Notes: generated by a model from the letters alone, not told the origin. A stretch of 10,039 bases of DNA from Proteobacteria bacterium UBA6920 (GCA_002448875.1 DKAS01000236.1:1-10039); one strand, 5' to 3'. Shown: positions 1 to 6,612, counted from the first letter of the stretch. Program-made: numbers and translations.

Positions 1-1755
1 GCGGTGCTGCCGTTCCTGTTCATCGGCGGCCTGACCGGCTTGCTGTTCCGTGAACTGATTTTCACCATCAGTGCCGCCATCGTTGCCTCGCTGGTGGTGG
101 CGATGACCCTGGTGCCGGCCTATGGCGCCATGGTGCCGGTGGGCACGGTGTCGGCGCTGCGCGCCCGCGTCGATCGCGGCATGCAGCGGCTGCAGGATCT
201 CTATCAACGGACCGTGGCTCGCGTGCTGCCCTGGCGCGGCGGCGTGCTGCTGGGATTCTGTCTGGCCCTGGCGGTGGCGGCGCCGGTGTTTTTCGCCGAA
301 AAACAGGAATTCCTGCCGAAGATGGACGAGGGCCAGGTGCAGGTGTCGGTCACCGGCGATACCGGCGTCAGCCTGGAGGAAATGGATCGCATGGTACGGC
401 GGGTGGAAGAACTGCTGCGGGCGCAGCCCGAGGTGTTGACCGTGTTCAGTACCGTCGGCGGTCGCGTGTTCGGCCGTTCGCAATACATCACGCCCAACAG
501 CAGTTCCTTGCAGGTGCAGCTGGTGGCGCGGGCGCAACGCAGCCTGAGCGCCGACGAATGGGTGAAGAAAATGAACGGCCTGCTGCGCCAGGAGCGCCGC
601 GCCGGCCTGCGCGTGCAAATGCGCACCAGCGGCATTCGCGGCATCCGCGTCGGCCGCGGCGACCAGGAAGTCAGTCTGCGGGTGCAGGGCGATGATCTGC
701 AGCAGCTGCGCCAGATCGCCGATCACCTGGCGGACGGACTGCGCAAGATCGAAGGCTTGAATTCGGTCGAGCATTCGCTGGAGGAGGTCAAGACCGAGCT
801 GGCGGTGGTGGTCGACCGGGTGCGCGCCGCGTCCCTGGGGCTGAGCGCCGACGAAATCGGCCGCACCCTGCGCGCCGCCATCCAGGGCACAGTGGTGTCG
901 GAATTCTTCGCCGGCGATCGCAGTTACAATATTCGCCTGCGCCTGCCGGCGCGCGACGTGGCCAATCCCCAGGACCTGGAAAACATCGTGCTGTTTTACA
1001 ATGCCAGCGACAGTGAACCGGTTTACCTGGGCGATGTCGCCGACGTGCAGCTGATCGCCGTGCCGGTGAGCGTGCACCGTGATCAGCAGCGGCGCATGGT
1101 CGAGGTCGGCGCCTCCATCGCCGAGGGCTACACCCTGGGCGCCATGCAGGCAAGGGTCGCGTCCCTGCTCGCGGATTTTCCCCTGCCCGCCGGCTACACG
1201 ATTTACGAGGGCGGCGCCGGGCAGGCGCTGCAGGAAGGCCGCGCCATGGGCGGCTGGTTGTTGCTGCTGGCGCTGTTCCTGGTGTTCGTGGTGATGGCGG
1301 TGCAATACGAGTCGCTGCGCAATCCGCTGGTGATCATGCTCAGCGTGCCCTTCGCCAGCGTCGGCGTGGCCCTGGGCCTGTGGTGGTCCGACCTGCCTTT
1401 GTCCATGCCGGTATGGCTGGGCATGATCATGCTGGCGGGCATCGTCGTCAACAACGCCATCGTCCTGGTCGAATACATCGAGATCTGCCGCGAACGCGGC
1501 CTGGACAAGCGCGCGGCGCTGCTGGAGGCGGCGCGCCTGCGCCTGCGTCCCATCCTGATGACCACCCTGACCACCGTCGTCGGCATGCTGCCGCTGGCGA
1601 TGGGGCTGGGCGAAGGTGCGGAAATGCTGCAACCGCTGGCGGTGACCATCGTCTCCGGCCTGTTGTTTTCCCTGCTGGTCAGCATGCTGCTGGTGCCGGT
1701 GATCTACAGCTACCTGTCGCCCGAGCGCTCGGGCTCAGGGGTCGGACCATCGTAA
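1..1755 (+). CDS. RND-family efflux transporter permease, C-terminal part (5' partial)
   Basis: This is the inner-membrane proton-driven pump of a tripartite RND efflux system, of the AcrB/HAE1-like type. The frame is open from base 1, so the start lies outside the window. About 584 residues remain of the roughly 1,020-1,050 usual for the family. By alignment from memory with AcrB the fragment begins near TM5. It shows TM6 (about residues 20-45), TM7 (78-98), the second large periplasmic porter/docking loop (about 100-410) and TM8-TM12 (about 418-575). Family motifs visible are KQEFLPKMDEGQ after TM7, SVPFASVGVALG in TM9 and GIVVNNAIVLVEY in TM10. The TM4 Asp pair of the proton relay is off-window. 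At the position of AcrB Lys940 the sequence has Asn484, as in a large RND subgroup. Substrate cannot be told; heavy-metal (CusA-like) pumps look less likely. The last residues (GVGPS) and the stop lie inside a repeat-bounded insertion. Confidence 0.95.
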   Translation, partial: AVLPFLFIGGLTGLLFRELIFTISAAIVASLVVAMTLVPAYGAMVPVGTVSALRARVDRGMQRLQDLYQRTVARVLPWRGGVLLGFCLALAVAAPVFFAEKQEFLPKMDEGQVQVSVTGDTGVSLEEMDRMVRRVEELLRAQPEVLTVFSTVGGRVFGRSQYITPNSSSLQVQLVARAQRSLSADEWVKKMNGLLRQERRAGLRVQMRTSGIRGIRVGRGDQEVSLRVQGDDLQQLRQIADHLADGLRKIEGLNSVEHSLEEVKTELAVVVDRVRAASLGLSADEIGRTLRAAIQGTVVSEFFAGDRSYNIRLRLPARDVANPQDLENIVLFYNASDSEPVYLGDVADVQLIAVPVSVHRDQQRRMVEVGASIAEGYTLGAMQARVASLLADFPLPAGYTIYEGGAGQALQEGRAMGGWLLLLALFLVFVVMAVQYESLRNPLVIMLSVPFASVGVALGLWWSDLPLSMPVWLGMIMLAGIVVNNAIVLVEYIEICRERGLDKRAALLEAARLRLRPILMTTLTTVVGMLPLAMGLGEGAEMLQPLAVTIVSGLLFSLLVSMLLVPVIYSYLSPERSGSGVGPS

Positions 1756-1804
1756 CTTCCTGATTTCATGAGTTTAACAAAGAAAAAGGAGCGCCAACTT
1801 GGGC

Positions 1805-1829
1805 TTAGAGGGCCCATTCTGGCCCCTAA
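1805..1829. repeat. Hairpin inside the inverted-repeat-bounded element
   Basis: TTAG(A)GGGCC and GGCCCCTAA can pair over nine base pairs with a single bulged A around a 6-nt loop, CATTCT. A T-rich stretch (CTTTTTATT) begins only about 20 nt further on, so it is not a classical terminator. It is probably internal structure of the 1736-1957 element. Confidence 0.5.
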
Positions 1830-1898
1830 AATGCCGCTTTGTGCTTTTTATTAGAATGAGATTTTCGTGCCTTAAAACACGCGTCTTAGCTGAAATTC

Positions 1899-1923
1899 CT
1901 GCCCTATTTCGGGCGGTTTCTTT
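1899..1923 (+). terminator. Rho-independent-terminator-like hairpin downstream of the RND gene
   Basis: CTGCCC at 1899-1904 pairs with GGGCGG at 1911-1916 (one T-G wobble) around the loop TATTTC, followed by TTTCTTT. The polarity suits the plus-strand RND gene, whose stop is about 145 bp upstream. It lies within the putative mobile element, so the element may bring its own terminator. The T-run is interrupted, so strength is uncertain. On the minus strand the stem is followed only by AATTTC, a poor terminator. Confidence 0.5.
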
Positions 1924-1953
1924 GATGTTTCAACGGGTTGTGGTGGTCCGACC

Positions 1954-1983
1954 CCTGTCCCGTCCCGTCCCGTCCTGTCCCGT
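1954..1983. repeat. CCCGT pentanucleotide tandem repeat, six units
   Basis: Six head-to-tail 5-bp units: CCTGT, CCCGT, CCCGT, CCCGT, CCTGT, CCCGT. The array begins within the right inverted repeat of the 1736-1957 element, and its last T is the first base of the TTA complementing the stop codon of the minus-strand lipoprotein gene. It is therefore 3'-UTR sequence for that gene. It may have grown by replication slippage, so copy number could vary between strains. Confidence 0.75.
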
Positions 1984-2678
1984 TACGGCGTGGCTTTGGC
2001 CTCGCCGTTCGACTGCTCGGTCTGGCTGCGGATCACCGGCTGCCAGATGTTCTTGTCTACCTTGTTGCCGGACATGGTTTCCAGCATGCTGACGATGATG
2101 GTGTTTTCGTCCTGCTGGCTGCGGGCGACATTGGTGGTGAAGGCCAGTTTGCTTTCTTCGATCAGGGGCAGCAGATTGATGCGCCAGATGTCGTTTTCCT
2201 TGCGGAATTCCAGATAGCGGTCGGTGTTCTGGTCGCCGCGCACCACGTTGGCGGTGGCATAGCTGCCGTAGACACCGATCTCGCCCAGGCCGAAGGGGGC
2301 GATTTTGTTCTTGCTGATCCATTCCTCGCGGATGCCGTAGGCGAAAACTTCACGGGCGCTGAGGGTGGTGAGTTTGCTGCCGGGAATGTTGTGGCGGATG
2401 GTCAGCACCACCAGCTTGTCGAACGCCGGCAGGGCCTTGATCTGGGATTCGCTGCCGTGCAGCGCCAGGGCCAGGATTTCGTCATAGTAGGCCAGGGTGC
2501 GGGCGCTGACCAGCTCCGAGGCTTCGCGGCCGAGGTCGTTGAGCAGGGCGTATTTATAGGCGTTGAAATTCTCCCGCACGATCTGCTGGTCCAGGTTTTC
2601 GAACGGCCGCCGGGTCATTTGCATGACGCAGGCGTTGAGGGAAACCAGGAGAACGACTAACAGCAATTTTCGCAACAT
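1983..2678 (-). CDS. Hypothetical lipoprotein, third gene of the rpiA operon
   Basis: 231 residues. The N-terminus is a typical lipoprotein signal: MLRK, then a hydrophobic stretch, then the lipobox LNAC with Cys17 as the predicted acylated residue. Residues following Cys are VMQ, with no Asp at +2, so outer-membrane sorting is likely. I do not recognise the mature domain (about 25-215). Its length, the early helix (ENFNAYKYALLNDLG), later strands with charged turns (YLEFRKENDIWRINLLPL) and a Gln/Asn-rich tail are compatible with an NTF2-like fold, but that is only a guess. The start lies 10 nt after the TAG of the upstream DUF2905 gene, so cotranscription with rpiA is very likely. No function is assigned. 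Confidence 0.88.
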   Translation of the reverse strand: MLRKLLLVVLLVSLNACVMQMTRRPFENLDQQIVRENFNAYKYALLNDLGREASELVSARTLAYYDEILALALHGSESQIKALPAFDKLVVLTIRHNIPGSKLTTLSAREVFAYGIREEWISKNKIAPFGLGEIGVYGSYATANVVRGDQNTDRYLEFRKENDIWRINLLPLIEESKLAFTTNVARSQQDENTIIVSMLETMSGNKVDKNIWQPVIRSQTEQSNGEAKATP

Positions 2679-2688
2679 AGGATTCGCT

Positions 2689-2895
2689 CTATTTCCGCCA
2701 TAACCAGAATAACAACGACAGTATCAGGCTGACCAGGATGGATGTGGTCACGGGCAGATACAGTCGAAAATTGCCCCGTTCAATTACGATGTCGCCCGGC
2801 AATTTGCCCAGGCCCCATTTGGCCAGTAGCGGCCATAACAAGCCGGCGAAGATGAGCAGCGCGCCGCTGAAAATCAACCACCGGGACGGCGTCAT
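2689..2895 (-). CDS. DUF2905 family small membrane protein
   Basis: 68 residues starting at MTPSRW. It shows two hydrophobic segments, about residues 6-26 and 47-66, joined by the loop AKWGLGKLPGDIVIERGNFRLYLP, followed by a basic tail LWRK. The loop and the start of the second helix (LPGDI-IER-NF-LY-P-TTSIL-S) are the family signature of DUF2905. The function is unknown; predicted location is the inner membrane. It begins 13 nt after the rpiA stop. I chose the ATG at 2895 because it gives the standard family length; the frame stays open further upstream, but only as an overlap of rpiA. No strong Shine-Dalgarno is visible, so translation may depend on ribosomes from rpiA. Confidence 0.92.
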   Translation of the reverse strand: MTPSRWLIFSGALLIFAGLLWPLLAKWGLGKLPGDIVIERGNFRLYLPVTTSILVSLILSLLFWLWRK

Positions 2896-2908
2896 GCCGT
2901 GTTGTCTG

Positions 2909-3565
2909 CTAGGAAAGCGTTTGCACGCCGTTCTGGGTGCCCAGCAACAGTATGTCAGCCGGCCGGGCGGCGAACAAGCCGTTGGTGACCACGCCGACGA
3001 TGTTGTTGAGCCGGTTTTCCAGCGCCACCGGATCGCTGATTGCCAGATTGTGCACGTCGAGAATGACATTGCCGTTGTCGGTGACAAAGCCCTGGCGGTA
3101 CACCGGCTGTCCGCCCAGCTTCACCAGCTCCCGCGCCACGTAGCTGCGCGCCATGGGAATGACTTCCACCGGCAGCGGAAATTTGCCCAGGGTGTCGACC
3201 AATTTGGAACCGTCGCAGATGCAGACGAATTTGCGCGCCACCGCGGCCACGATTTTCTCCCGGGTCAGCGCGCCGCCGCCGCCTTTGACCAGGTGCAGAT
3301 ATTTGTTGGTTTCGTCGGCGCCGTCGACGTAGACCGAGATGTCGTCGACCTCGTTCAGGTCGAGCACCGCGATGCCGTGCTTTTTCAGGCGCTCGGCGCT
3401 GGCTACCGAGCTGGCCACGGTGCCGTCGATGCGGTGTTTGATCGCCGCCAGTTCGTCGATAAAGTAATTGGCGGTACTGCCGGTGCCCACGCCGACGATG
3501 GTGCCGACGGGTACGTAATCGATGGCGGCTTTGGCCACCGCTTTTTTCATTTCGTCCTGGGTCAT
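2909..3565 (-). CDS. rpiA: Ribose-5-phosphate isomerase A
   Basis: Catalyses ribose 5-phosphate to ribulose 5-phosphate interconversion in the non-oxidative pentose phosphate pathway (cytosol; EC 5.3.1.6). At 218 residues it matches the E. coli enzyme (219) almost exactly. It has the phosphate-binding [12 protein letters not shown] (25-36), VDGADE (80-85), [12 protein letters not shown] (94-105) and the [11 protein letters not shown] segment. Asp81, Asp84, Lys94 and Glu103 fall at the same numbers as the E. coli catalytic residues. The N-terminus [10 protein letters not shown] also matches E. coli, supporting the ATG at 3565. The nearest GGGAG lies about 13 nt upstream, a long spacing. It leads an operon with the DUF2905 gene and a lipoprotein. 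I could not identify its promoter in the repeat-rich region upstream. Confidence 0.98.
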   Translation of the reverse strand: MTQDEMKKAVAKAAIDYVPVGTIVGVGTGSTANYFIDELAAIKHRIDGTVASSVASAERLKKHGIAVLDLNEVDDISVYVDGADETNKYLHLVKGGGGALTREKIVAAVARKFVCICDGSKLVDTLGKFPLPVEVIPMARSYVARELVKLGGQPVYRQGFVTDNGNVILDVHNLAISDPVALENRLNNIVGVVTNGLFAARPADILLLGTQNGVQTLS

Positions 3566-3607
3566 ATTCGCGTTTTACTCCCGCTGTGCCTGCATAGGAA
3601 CCACCTT

Positions 3608-3690
3608 GTCGAAGCGGCCTGTTTTCTGCGCATACCCGCTCCCTGGCAGAGTGAGAGGGTGGGGAACGCGGAGGCGCTTCGTCACTGATC
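3608..3690. repeat. Imperfect long inverted repeat upstream of rpiA
   Basis: CGAAGCGGCCT near 3610 and AGGCGCTTCG near 3672 are complementary apart from one extra base. Further in, CCCGCTCCCT and AGGGTGGGG can also partly pair around a GGCAGAGTGAG loop. The minus-strand sequence has the look of degenerate intergenic CCCTCTC-type repeats. Either a decayed intergenic repeat or a structured 5' leader of the rpiA mRNA would fit. Boundaries are approximate. Confidence 0.4.
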
Positions 3691-3732
3691 CTGTGATTGG
3701 CCATGCTCGCCTGGCCAATCACGGGATCAGTG
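3683..3732. repeat. Hairpin with 21-bp arms between rpiA and ilvA
   Basis: The arm at 3683-3703 (begins CACTGATCC, ends GATTGGCCA) is complementary to 3712-3732 at 20 of 21 positions, the exception being a G-T pair, around an 8-nt loop, TGCTCGCC. No T-run follows on either strand, so it is not a standard terminator. It lies between the divergent genes and upstream of the probable ilvA -10. It could be a REP/MITE-like palindromic repeat or part of the rpiA leader. Confidence 0.8.
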
Positions 3733-3734
3733 TA

Positions 3735-3750
3735 TCCACCCGCGGGTGGA
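3735..3750. promoter_or_regulatory. Perfect 16-bp palindrome, candidate operator at the ilvA promoter
   Basis: TCCACCCGCGGGTGGA is a perfect palindrome with no spacer. It ends 5 bp before the extended -10 candidate of ilvA, so it occupies the expected -35 and spacer region, a position typical of repressor operators or of MerR-type activators. No regulator gene is adjacent, so its binding protein, if any, is unknown. Confidence 0.45.
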
Positions 3751-3752
3751 GC

Positions 3753-3764
3753 TGCTATTATAGT
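3753..3764 (+). promoter_or_regulatory. Probable ilvA promoter (extended -10)
   Basis: TGCTATTAT at 3753-3761 fits the extended -10 form TGnTATAAT with one mismatch. An overlapping TATAGT lies at 3759-3764. No good -35 hexamer is present at 17 bp, which is usual for extended -10 promoters. Transcription would begin near 3768, giving a leader of about 50 nt. That leader contains the near-direct repeats TATTCCCGAT (3764) and TATTTCCGAT (3814). Confidence 0.45.
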
Positions 3765-3821
3765 ATTCCCGATAGGGCAATGATACCGCAGTAACTGCCG
3801 GAACCACCGATACTATTTCCG

Positions 3822-5342
3822 ATGCCGAAAGACTACCTTACCAGAATTTTAAAGGCCCGGGTTTACGATGTCGCCCAGGAAACTCCGCTGGAGCCGGCCA
3901 AGCGTCTGAGTGTGCGTCTGGGTAATTCCATCCTATTGAAACGGGAAGACTTGCAGCCCGTATTTTCGTTCAAGCTGCGTGGTGCTTATAACAAAATCGC
4001 CTTGTTGTCGGCGGCGGAGCGGGAGCGCGGGGTCATTACCGCGTCCGCCGGCAACCATGCCCAGGGGGTGGCGCTGGCGTCCCAGCGTATGAATATCCGG
4101 GCCGTGATCGTCATGCCCAAAACCACACCTGAAATAAAAGTCAGCTCCGTCGCCTCCATGGGGGCGGAGGTGGTGTTGCATGGCAACACCTACGACGACG
4201 CCTATGAGCACGCCCGTCAGCTGGCGCAGCAGCAGGGTCTGTCGTTCGTGCATCCCTACGACGATCCCGATGTCATCGCCGGCCAGGGCACGGTGGCCAT
4301 GGAGATCCTGCGCCAGACCGACGGCGACATCGACGCGATTTTCGTCCCGGTGGGCGGCGGCGGTCTGATCGCCGGCGTGGCCGCCTACGTTAAAACCCTC
4401 TATCCGCACATCAAGGTCATCGGCGTGGAGCCGGACGACGCGCCCTGCATGCATCATGCCCTGCAGGCCGGCAAGCGCGTGGTACTGGATCAGGTGGGAA
4501 TCTTCGCCGACGGGGTGGCGGTGCGCCAGGCGGGCGCGGAGCCGTTCCGGGTGGCGCAGCAGTGCGTGGATGAAATGATCCTGGTGTCCACCGACGAGAT
4601 CTGCGCCGCGATCAAGGATATCTTCGACGATACCCGGTCCATCACCGAGCCGGCAGGCGCGCTGGCGGTGGCCGGCATCAAGAAAATGCTGGCGCGCGAC
4701 CGCTTGAAGGGCAAGACCCTGGTGGCCATTGCCAGCGGCGCCAATATGAATTTCGATCGCCTGCGCCATGTGGCGGAGCGGGCGGAGCTGGGGGAGAAGC
4801 GCGAGGCTCTGTTTGCGGTCAGCATTCCGGAGCGGCCGGGAAGTTTTCGCACCTTCTGCGAAACCCTGGGGCATCGCAGCATCACCGAATTCAACTACCG
4901 TTACGCGCAGCCCGATCAGGCCCATGTGTTCGTCGGTCTGCGTCTGAGCCGCGGCGAGACCGAGCGCAGCGAACTGATGGCGGAGCTTGCCGCCCGCGAC
5001 TATCCGGTGGTGGATCTCACCGATAATGAAATGGCCAAGCTGCATATCCGCTATATGGTGGGCGGCCGGGTCAACGGTCTGCGCGACGAACGCCTGTTCC
5101 GCTTCGAGTTTCCCGAGCGCCCGGGCGCGCTGCTGCATTTCTTGAAGAAGATGGGTCAGAGCTGGAACATCAGCATGTTTCATTACCGCAACCACGGCGC
5201 CGCCTACGGCCGGGTGCTGGTGGCGATCCAGGTGGGGCAGGGTGATGAGCCGGCTTTGCAGCAGTTTCTCAGCGATCTGGGTTACACCTATTACGAGGAA
5301 ACGGCCAATCCCGCCTATAATCTTTTCCTCGGTCCGCTGTAG
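3822..5342 (+). CDS. ilvA: Threonine ammonia-lyase (threonine dehydratase), biosynthetic
   Basis: PLP enzyme that deaminates L-threonine to 2-oxobutanoate, the first committed step of isoleucine synthesis (EC 4.3.1.19). 506 residues, against 514 for E. coli IlvA. The catalytic domain spans about 1-320: Lys51 in SFKLRGAYNK is the Schiff-base lysine, SAGNHAQG follows, GGGG at 178-181 binds the cofactor phosphate, and ASGAN begins at 304. Two ACT-like regulatory domains follow, about 329-410 (PERPGSFRTFCETLG) and 424-506 (PERPGALLHFLKKM). This is the long, isoleucine-inhibited, valine-activated architecture rather than the short catabolic TdcB form. The ATG at 3822 gives the normal N-terminus (MPKDYLTRIL); the Shine-Dalgarno is weak. 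No leader-peptide attenuator rich in Ile/Val/Leu codons is visible. The other ilv genes are not in the window. Confidence 0.98.
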   Translation: MPKDYLTRILKARVYDVAQETPLEPAKRLSVRLGNSILLKREDLQPVFSFKLRGAYNKIALLSAAERERGVITASAGNHAQGVALASQRMNIRAVIVMPKTTPEIKVSSVASMGAEVVLHGNTYDDAYEHARQLAQQQGLSFVHPYDDPDVIAGQGTVAMEILRQTDGDIDAIFVPVGGGGLIAGVAAYVKTLYPHIKVIGVEPDDAPCMHHALQAGKRVVLDQVGIFADGVAVRQAGAEPFRVAQQCVDEMILVSTDEICAAIKDIFDDTRSITEPAGALAVAGIKKMLARDRLKGKTLVAIASGANMNFDRLRHVAERAELGEKREALFAVSIPERPGSFRTFCETLGHRSITEFNYRYAQPDQAHVFVGLRLSRGETERSELMAELAARDYPVVDLTDNEMAKLHIRYMVGGRVNGLRDERLFRFEFPERPGALLHFLKKMGQSWNISMFHYRNHGAAYGRVLVAIQVGQGDEPALQQFLSDLGYTYYEETANPAYNLFLGPL

Positions 5343-5374
5343 GGTACGTGGTACGCACCGTCCCGGCTGACACG

Positions 5375-6073
5375 ATGAGCGCCCCTCTCGACTGGCGAAC
5401 CCGGCCTGGCCCTGCGCGCAAGATCCTGGACGGTCGCTATTGCCGCCTGGAACCTCTATCTGCTCGCCACACCGACGATTTGTTTGCGGCATCGATGGCG
5501 CCAGGTTTCGAGGAGCGATTTCGCTATTTGTTCGAACCGCCTTACGACAGGCCGGACTTTGTGCAATGGATCGCCCGTATGGAGCGTGCCAACGACCCGC
5601 TGCCGTTCGCGGTGATCGACCGTGCCACGGGACGTTGCGAGGGGCGCCAGGCCTTGATGCGCATTACCCCGGAACACGGTGTCATCGAAATCGGCGCTAT
5701 CCTCTGGGGGCCGGGGATCGCCAGGACACGTGTGGCGACCGACGCGCTGTTCCTGACCGCGCGCTATGTCTTCGAGGAGCTGGGTTACCGGCGCTTCGAG
5801 TGGAAGTGCAATAATTTGAACGAGCCCTCAAAGCGCGCCGCCCTGCGTTTCGGTTTTCAATACGAAGGCCTGTTTCGCCAGCACATGGTGATTAAAGGTG
5901 CCAGTCGCGATACCGCGTGGTTTGCCATGGTTGATCAGGATTGGCCTGTGTTGCGAGCGGCCTATGAGCAGTGGTTGGCCCCCTCCAATTTTGACGCGCA
6001 AGGGAAGCAGCGACGCCGGCTGCAGGACCTGATGCACGTTTCCGGCGGGTCCACCGCACCCACTGACGGCTGA
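5375..6073 (+). CDS. GNAT family N-acetyltransferase (RimJ/RimL-like)
   Basis: Predicted acetyl-CoA-dependent N-acetyltransferase with an unknown acceptor. From the ATG at 5375 it has 232 residues. The N-terminal LDGRYCRLEPL is the usual first strand of the RimL-type group. IEIGAILWGPGIARTRVATDALFLTARYVFE holds the central strand and the acetyl-CoA-binding turn and helix. FEWKCNNLNEPSKRAALRFGFQYEGLFRQHM is the conserved C-terminal motif with the N-x-x-S-x-x-A-x-x-x-GF pattern. A GTG at 5348, 5 nt after the ilvA stop and preceded by AGGG, would add nine residues. I prefer the ATG because homologues as I recall them begin near there, but neither has an ideal ribosome site. It lies close behind ilvA and is probably cotranscribed, though no functional link is evident. 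It converges with the EVE-domain gene across 68 bp. Confidence 0.9.
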   Translation: MSAPLDWRTRPGPARKILDGRYCRLEPLSARHTDDLFAASMAPGFEERFRYLFEPPYDRPDFVQWIARMERANDPLPFAVIDRATGRCEGRQALMRITPEHGVIEIGAILWGPGIARTRVATDALFLTARYVFEELGYRRFEWKCNNLNEPSKRAALRFGFQYEGLFRQHMVIKGASRDTAWFAMVDQDWPVLRAAYEQWLAPSNFDAQGKQRRRLQDLMHVSGGSTAPTDG

Positions 6074-6141
6074 CTAAAACGGCAGGATGGCCGGCCGCAA
6101 TAGGCTGCCAACCGCAATCGCGGGATTTGCCCCGGGCAATG

Positions 6142-6612
6142 TCAGGCCGGGTCGGCCAGCTGCAGGATCGCCTCCCACTGCGCCGGCGTCACCGGCAGAA
6201 TTGACAGGCGGTTGCCGCGGCGCAGCAGTTGCATGCCGGCCAGTTGCGGTTGCGCTTTGAGTTGCTCCAGGGTGATCACCTGTGTGAACTTGCGCACCAG
6301 TTGCACATCCACCATGAACCAGCGCGGCTGTTGCGGCGAGCTTTTCGGATCGAAATATTTGCTTTCCGGGTCCCAGGCGCTGGGGTCGGGGTAGGCTTCG
6401 CGCACCACTTGCGCGATACCGGCGACGCCGGGCGTCTTGCAGCTGGAATGATAAAACAGGATTTGATCGCCCAGACGCATTTCGTCCCGCATCATATTGC
6501 GCGCCTGGTAGTTGCGCACGCCGTCCCAGTGTTCGGTGCACCGCGGGCGGCTTGCCAGATCGTCGATGCCGAATACGTCCGGTTCGGATTTCATCAGCCA
6601 GTAAGCGCTCAT
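6142..6612 (-). CDS. EVE domain-containing protein (THYN1-like)
   Basis: 156 residues forming one EVE domain, a PUA-like fold thought to bind modified bases in nucleic acid. The family signature runs the full length: YWLMKSEPDVFGIDDL (4-19), WDGVRNYQARNMMR, GDQILFYHSSC, PGVAGIAQVVREAYPDPSAWDP, then PRWFMVDVQLVRKF and the C-terminal LRRGNRLSILPVTPAQWEAIL. The start at 6612 is fixed by the MSAYWLMKSEPD N-terminus and by an ATGA overlap with the ygfA stop, preceded by a GGTGG-rich ribosome site. It is thus translationally coupled to ygfA. Stand-alone bacterial EVE proteins are common near ygfA in proteobacteria as I recall. The ligand in this organism is unknown. Confidence 0.93.
   Translation of the reverse strand: MSAYWLMKSEPDVFGIDDLASRPRCTEHWDGVRNYQARNMMRDEMRLGDQILFYHSSCKTPGVAGIAQVVREAYPDPSAWDPESKYFDPKSSPQQPRWFMVDVQLVRKFTQVITLEQLKAQPQLAGMQLLRRGNRLSILPVTPAQWEAILQLADPA

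Larger units (their letters stand above)
1736..1957. mobile_element. Probable MITE-like element with 14-bp terminal inverted repeats
   Basis: CAGGGGTCGGACCA at 1736-1749 is the exact reverse complement of TGGTCCGACCCCTG at 1944-1957. The 194 bp between them are clearly more AT-rich than the neighbouring genes and contain two hairpins (1805-1829 and 1899-1916) but no credible gene. The RND gene on the left ends inside the left repeat, and a perfect 16-bp palindrome (1719-1734) abuts the left boundary. I see no clear target-site duplication. Termini of the GGGGTC-GACC kind recall sequences around REP-associated tyrosine transposases (Y1/IS200-like); that link is from memory and not shown here. 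The alternative is a convergent terminator region whose inverted repeat arose by other means. Confidence 0.55.

Noticed and set aside
1799..2092. 97-codon plus-strand frame starting in the inverted-repeat element
   Set aside because: It runs through the tandem repeat and antisense into the lipoprotein gene, with no protein-like composition or ribosome site.
2738..3688. 316-codon plus-strand open frame across rpiA
   Set aside because: It is antisense to rpiA and DUF2905, both secure, and has a composition typical of a frame mirror.
3780..3794. Five-codon mini-frame ATG ATA CCG CAG TAA before ilvA as a leader peptide
   Set aside because: It has a single Ile codon, no ribosome site and no terminator/antiterminator pair, so attenuation is not supported.
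3933..5492. 519-codon open frame on the minus strand opposite ilvA
   Set aside because: It is a mirror of the GC-rich ilvA coding sequence. The translation is His/Gly/Gln-rich with no recognisable family, and ilvA is certain.
6074..6141. Terminator between the convergent GNAT and EVE genes
   Set aside because: There are short palindromes (GGCCGGCC, TTGCCCCGGGCAA), but no workable loop or T-run on either strand.
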